In this document: in pieces, positions 31,093 to 33,983 of the stretch | How positions within the stretch are numbered: the first letter of the stretch is position 1 | Layout of the letters: every line of letters begins with the position of its first letter | From: Solirubrobacterales bacterium | Lineage (GTDB): Bacteria > Actinomycetota > Thermoleophilia > Solirubrobacterales > Solirubrobacteraceae | Assembly (NCBI GenBank): GCA_013696535.1 | Contig: JACCYI010000007.1 | Span: forward strand, 1-33,983 | Direction of reading: 5' to 3' | Length of the DNA stretch: 33,983 bases | Program-made: the position numbers and the translations under genes | Notes under the pieces: generated by a model | What the model saw: the letters and a program-made list of their open reading frames with translations, nothing else | Told to the model about the DNA's origin: nothing | Database searches by the model: none

Positions 31093-31467
31093 TCAAGCCG
31101 CGGGCGCTACCGCCGGGTCGGGATGGGCTTGGAGGGTCTGCTCGCCCGATTCGCCCGTGCGGATCCGGTACGCCTCTTCTACAGGCATGACGAAGACCTT
31201 GCCGTCGCCGATGGAGCCCGTGCGAGCGTGCTTGAGGATCGTGTCGACCACCGTCTGGACGTCCCGGCTGGCCACGACGCACTCGAGCTTGACCTTGGGG
31301 CGCAGGTAGTTGGTCAGCTCCGCCCCCCGGTAGCGCTCGGTGATGCCCTTCTGGCGACCCGAGCCCTTGACCTCGGAGATCGTGAGCGAGGGAAAGCCCA
31401 GGCCCAGCAGCTCCGTGCGGATCGGCTCGAACGCTTCGTGCCGGATGAACGCTTCGACCTTCTTCAT
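31093..31467 (-). CDS. glnB: PII signal-transduction protein (GlnB/GlnK family) with atypical T-loop
   Basis: This 124-residue PII protein starts MKKVEAFIRHEAFEPIRTEL and has the T-loop GRQKGITERYRGAELTNYLRPK. The B-loop/C-terminal signature is TGSIGDGKVFVMPVEEAYRI, followed by RTGE. It would trimerise, bind ATP/ADP and 2-oxoglutarate, and gate the ammonium transporter encoded upstream. Position 51, the uridylylated or adenylylated tyrosine in enteric and actinobacterial homologues, is leucine here, and position 49 is alanine, so neither known modification site exists. A 15-residue Ala/Pro-rich tail follows. The ATG has a GGGAGG Shine-Dalgarno seven bases upstream and overlaps the Amt stop by four bases (ATGA), the classical amtB-glnK arrangement. 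Confidence 0.95.
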   Translation of the reverse strand: MKKVEAFIRHEAFEPIRTELLGLGFPSLTISEVKGSGRQKGITERYRGAELTNYLRPKVKLECVVASRDVQTVVDTILKHARTGSIGDGKVFVMPVEEAYRIRTGESGEQTLQAHPDPAVAPAA

Positions 31468-32933
31468 GCGGGGACCTCCCGAGTGGACGACGCCGACTTC
31501 GCGCCCGTCGGAATATCACGCGAGCCAGGGGCGTTCGCGTAGCCGATGAGCTCAGGCGCCGGTATGAACTGTTCGGGGTACCCGTACATGCCGTGCTCCA
31601 CAATGTCCAGTCCGGCCTCTTCCTCATCCTCAGAGACCCGCAGCCCATAGGTCTTCTTGATCGCGTAGAAGGTTCCGTAGGAGAGGGTGAAGACGAACGC
31701 GAAGACCACCACCACGCCGAGCAGCTGCGTGCCGAGCTGCCCGAAGGATCCTGAGTAGACAAGACCCGGGTCGCCGAAGGCGTTGTACTCGGCCAGACGC
31801 GGCGAGGTGAAGATGCCGCACGACAGCGTGCCCCAGATGCCGGCGACGCCATGGGCGGACAGGGCGCCCACCGGATCGTCGAGCTTCTTGTCGATCGCGT
31901 AGATCGACAACGGGACGATGATGCCGGCGATGGCGCCGATGATCGGGGCGGTCCACGCCTCGACGTAGCCCGAGGGTGCGGTGATGGCCACGAGTGCGCC
32001 GATCGCGCCGTTGCCCGCCATGCCGATGTCGATCGACTTGGTCTTGTACGCCGCGGTGATGATCGAGGTGAGCACGCCCGAGCCGGCGGCGAGCAACGTG
32101 ACCAGGGCCACCTCGGGGAAGCGCCCGTCGAGCGCCCCGAGGGTCGAGCCCGGGTTGAAGCCGAACCACCCGATCAGCAGAATGAAGACGCCCAGGCCGA
32201 AGAGCGGCATGTTGTGTCCCGGGATCGCCCGCGGCGTCCCGTCGTTTGAGTACTTGCCCCTTCGGGCGCCGAGCTGCAGCAGCACCGCGAGCGCGCCGGT
32301 GGCGCCGATCAGGTGGACGGCAGTCGATCCGGCGAAGTCCTGCATGCCGAGGTTGTTCTGCAGCCAGCCGCCGCCGAACACCCAGTGCGAGGCGATGGGG
32401 TAGATCAGGCCCGCGAAGACGACCGCGTAGATGATGTAGACGCCGAACTTGATGCGCTCGAGCGTCGTTCCCCACACGATGGCCAGGGACACCGCGCAGA
32501 AGGAGAACTGGAACAGCCACTTGGCCTCGATCGTGGCGTCGGACAAGCCCATGACCGCGAAGGCCGCCTGGGGGTCGCCGTAGTCGCGCAGGAAGAAGCC
32601 GTCCGAGCCGATGATCTCGCCGTTGCCGAAGGCGAAGGCGAAGCCGACAGACCAGTACATGAGGGCCGCGATCGAGAAGTTCGTGAGGATCTTCGCGATG
32701 ACGGTGCCGGCGTTCTTACCTCGGGAGAAGCCGATCTCCAGGAACGCAAAGCCGGCCTGCATGAAGATGACGAGGATGGCCGCCAGCACCACCCAGATCG
32801 AGTTGATGGCCACGGACTGCGGCAGCACCCCGTTGTTGGCCGCGTCCAGGGTGTCGGCCGAAGCCGCGCCGGGGATCACCAACATCGCCAGCAGGGTCAT
32901 CATGACCCCACGGGCTAGCCACGAACGTCGCAT
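31464..32933 (-). CDS. amt: Ammonium transporter (Amt/MEP/Rh family)
   Basis: This 489-residue protein has a signal-like N-terminus (RSWLARGVMMTLLAMLVIPG, then AASA) and about 11 membrane segments. Conserved elements are AGFAFLEIGFSRGKNAGTVI, DFAGSTAVHLIGATGALAVL with the first pore histidine, GWFGFNPGST, and LSAHGVAGIWGTLSCGIF with the second pore histidine. The cytosolic tail (EEEAGLDIVEHGMYGYPEQF) is long and typical of actinobacterial Amt proteins. The role is ammonium uptake at the plasma membrane, controlled by PII. ATG at 32933 has a GAGGAGG Shine-Dalgarno five bases upstream. It is divergent from glnN, and the 225-base gap (32934-33158) holds the promoters but no site I can assign with confidence. 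Confidence 0.95.
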   Translation of the reverse strand: MRRSWLARGVMMTLLAMLVIPGAASADTLDAANNGVLPQSVAINSIWVVLAAILVIFMQAGFAFLEIGFSRGKNAGTVIAKILTNFSIAALMYWSVGFAFAFGNGEIIGSDGFFLRDYGDPQAAFAVMGLSDATIEAKWLFQFSFCAVSLAIVWGTTLERIKFGVYIIYAVVFAGLIYPIASHWVFGGGWLQNNLGMQDFAGSTAVHLIGATGALAVLLQLGARRGKYSNDGTPRAIPGHNMPLFGLGVFILLIGWFGFNPGSTLGALDGRFPEVALVTLLAAGSGVLTSIITAAYKTKSIDIGMAGNGAIGALVAITAPSGYVEAWTAPIIGAIAGIIVPLSIYAIDKKLDDPVGALSAHGVAGIWGTLSCGIFTSPRLAEYNAFGDPGLVYSGSFGQLGTQLLGVVVVFAFVFTLSYGTFYAIKKTYGLRVSEDEEEAGLDIVEHGMYGYPEQFIPAPELIGYANAPGSRDIPTGAKSASSTREVPA

Positions 32934-33158
32934 ACATCCTCCTCGTCGGGTCAGCATCGTCCGAGCAGTCTCCGCACCCGCCGGCCGACGGTCTTTGTCC
33001 CGGGGTCGAAACATCGCGGGCTCGCTTTCTCCATCCGGTCGGCGGCCGACGGCGGGGCGGACCCCCAGGGCACATCTTTGGCCGAGTGGACAACGTCCGG
33101 CGCGGCCGGTGCCCCTAGGCTGAAGCCCGCGAAAACCTGAATCAGGAGGAGTCTCAAC

Positions 33159-33983
33159 GTGGCACGCACCCGAACGCGAAACGTCATGGCCGCACAGTGG
33201 AGCCCCAACGGGGGTGCCCTCGGCGCGCCGGACCTGACGCTGCCCGTCAACCAGGTGTTCGGCGCCAACGTGTTCTCGGCCGAGGTGCAGCGCCAGCGGC
33301 TTCCCAAGGCGGCGTTCAGAGGCCTGCAGGCGACGCTCGAGTCGGGCGGCGGCCTCGACCCAGACCTCGCCGACTCGGTGGCCGTGGCCATGCGCGAGTG
33401 GGCGATGGAGCGCGGCGCGACTCACTTCACCCACTGGTTCCAGCCGCTCACGGGATCCACGGCGGAGAAGCACGACTCCTTCTACAACCCCACGAGCGAG
33501 GGCGCGGCGATCGCGGAGTTCTCCGGCAAGGAGCTCATCCAGGGCGAGCCCGACGCCTCCTCGTTCCCTACGGGCGGCATCCGGGCGACCTTTGAGGCGC
33601 GTGGCTACACGGCCTGGGATCCGACCTCGCCCGCGTTCATCCTCGAGAACCCCAACGGGGCGCTGCTGTGCATCCCGACCGCCTTCGCCTCGTGGACGGG
33701 CGAAGCGCTGGATCACAAGATCCCGCTCCTGCGCTCGATGGATGCGCTCTCGCGCGCGGCCGTTCGCGCGCTCGAGGTGCTCGACGTCGACGCCACCCGC
33801 GTCTTCACCACGGTGGGCGCCGAGCAGGAGTACTTCCTGATCGACGAGCAGTACTTCTTCGAGCGGCCCGACCTGCTCTCGACGGAGCGCACCCTGTTCG
33901 GCGCCAAGCCGCCCAAGGGCCATGAGCTCGACGACCACTACTTCGGCTCGATCCCCGAGCGGGTGCTCGCCTACATGCTCGAA
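33159..33983 (+). CDS. glnN: Glutamine synthetase type III (3' partial)
   Basis: The gene runs off the right edge; 275 codons of an expected roughly 700 are visible without a stop. The translation begins [15 protein letters not shown] and contains [59 protein letters not shown] and [10 protein letters not shown], all diagnostic of the GSIII (GlnN) family and unlike GlnA (GSI) or GlnII. The Glu residues of GAEQEYF are metal ligands in the active site. The enzyme makes glutamine from glutamate, ammonia and ATP. GTG start with a strong AGGAGGA Shine-Dalgarno (33144-33150) eight bases upstream. Divergent from amt-glnB, forming an ammonium uptake-assimilation unit. Confidence 0.95.
   Translation, partial: MARTRTRNVMAAQWSPNGGALGAPDLTLPVNQVFGANVFSAEVQRQRLPKAAFRGLQATLESGGGLDPDLADSVAVAMREWAMERGATHFTHWFQPLTGSTAEKHDSFYNPTSEGAAIAEFSGKELIQGEPDASSFPTGGIRATFEARGYTAWDPTSPAFILENPNGALLCIPTAFASWTGEALDHKIPLLRSMDALSRAAVRALEVLDVDATRVFTTVGAEQEYFLIDEQYFFERPDLLSTERTLFGAKPPKGHELDDHYFGSIPERVLAYMLE

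Noticed and set aside
32990..33015. Possible GlnR-type operator (TGTCC-n7-GAAAC) in the amt/glnN gap
   Set aside because: Only the GAAAC half resembles the consensus; the other half and the spacing fit poorly, so it was not annotated.
32934..33938. Upstream extension of the amt frame through the glnN region
   Set aside because: The extension is antisense to glnN, and a clear Shine-Dalgarno and signal-like N-terminus support the start at 32933.
1..33983. Mobile elements, CRISPR arrays, tRNA or rRNA genes
   Set aside because: No transposase or integrase motifs, no regularly spaced repeats with unique spacers, and no tRNA- or rRNA-like sequence were recognised on either strand.

Overview
The window is a GC-rich stretch (GTG starts and 1- or 4-base stop/start overlaps are common) from an actinobacterium. 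An actinobacterial-type integration host factor, a complete six-protein Mce operon, Ig-like repeat proteins with DPSGNxDP motifs and a small CKHWHVRPR-motif protein together suggest the class Thermoleophilia (Solirubrobacterales-like). That placement is an inference, not a measurement. No tRNA, rRNA, CRISPR array, transposase or integrase was recognised, so this looks like chromosomal backbone.

Layout. (1) 1-2177, plus strand: the end of an ABC importer operon (ATPase, permease, NMT1/THI5-like lipoprotein), probably for a thiamine-pyrimidine precursor or similar small molecule. It ends at a large hairpin. (2) 2339-7151: a leftward cluster (GNAT acyltransferase, VOC protein, fatty acid 2-hydroxylase-type enzyme, small membrane protein, AlkA-like glycosylase) divergent from a serine-palmitoyltransferase-like alpha-oxoamine synthase. 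SPT-like + GNAT + FA2H-like enzymes side by side suggest an unrecognised sphingolipid/ceramide-type lipid locus, the most interesting hypothesis here. (3) 7152-7683: a well-formed promoter, a structured leader and the mIHF-type nucleoid protein gene. (4) 7749-12276, minus strand: VOC enzyme, secreted repeat protein, membrane protein, CKHWHVRPR protein, DHA2-type MFS exporter. (5) 12334-13934, plus: membrane protein plus aminotransferase, translationally coupled. (6) 13951-28973, minus: a roughly 15-kb polycistron in the order two MlaE/YrbE permeases, an ATPase, six MCE proteins, an MMPL/RND transporter, a membrane-anchored thioredoxin-fold protein and a frameshifted B3/B4-domain gene. (7) 29128-29739: a lipoprotein gene, then a G-quadruplex-type motif, then a frameshifted PucR-type regulator (29830-31022). 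(8) 31093-33983: amt-glnB on the minus strand, divergent from a type III glutamine synthetase (glnN) that runs off the right edge.

How the genes may work together. The SPT/GNAT/FA2H-like set could make a long-chain-base lipid, and the Mce-MMPL operon is envelope lipid-transport machinery; a link between them is speculative. All six MCE proteins and both porter domains of the MMPL protein carry extracytoplasmic cysteine pairs, and a Cys-rich thioredoxin-fold protein sits in the same operon, suggesting coupled disulfide chemistry. The right end is an ammonium uptake, sensing and assimilation unit whose PII lacks the usual modifiable tyrosine. Two genes (13951-14576 and 29830-31022) are each broken by one apparently missing base; assembly or sequencing error is as likely as real decay.
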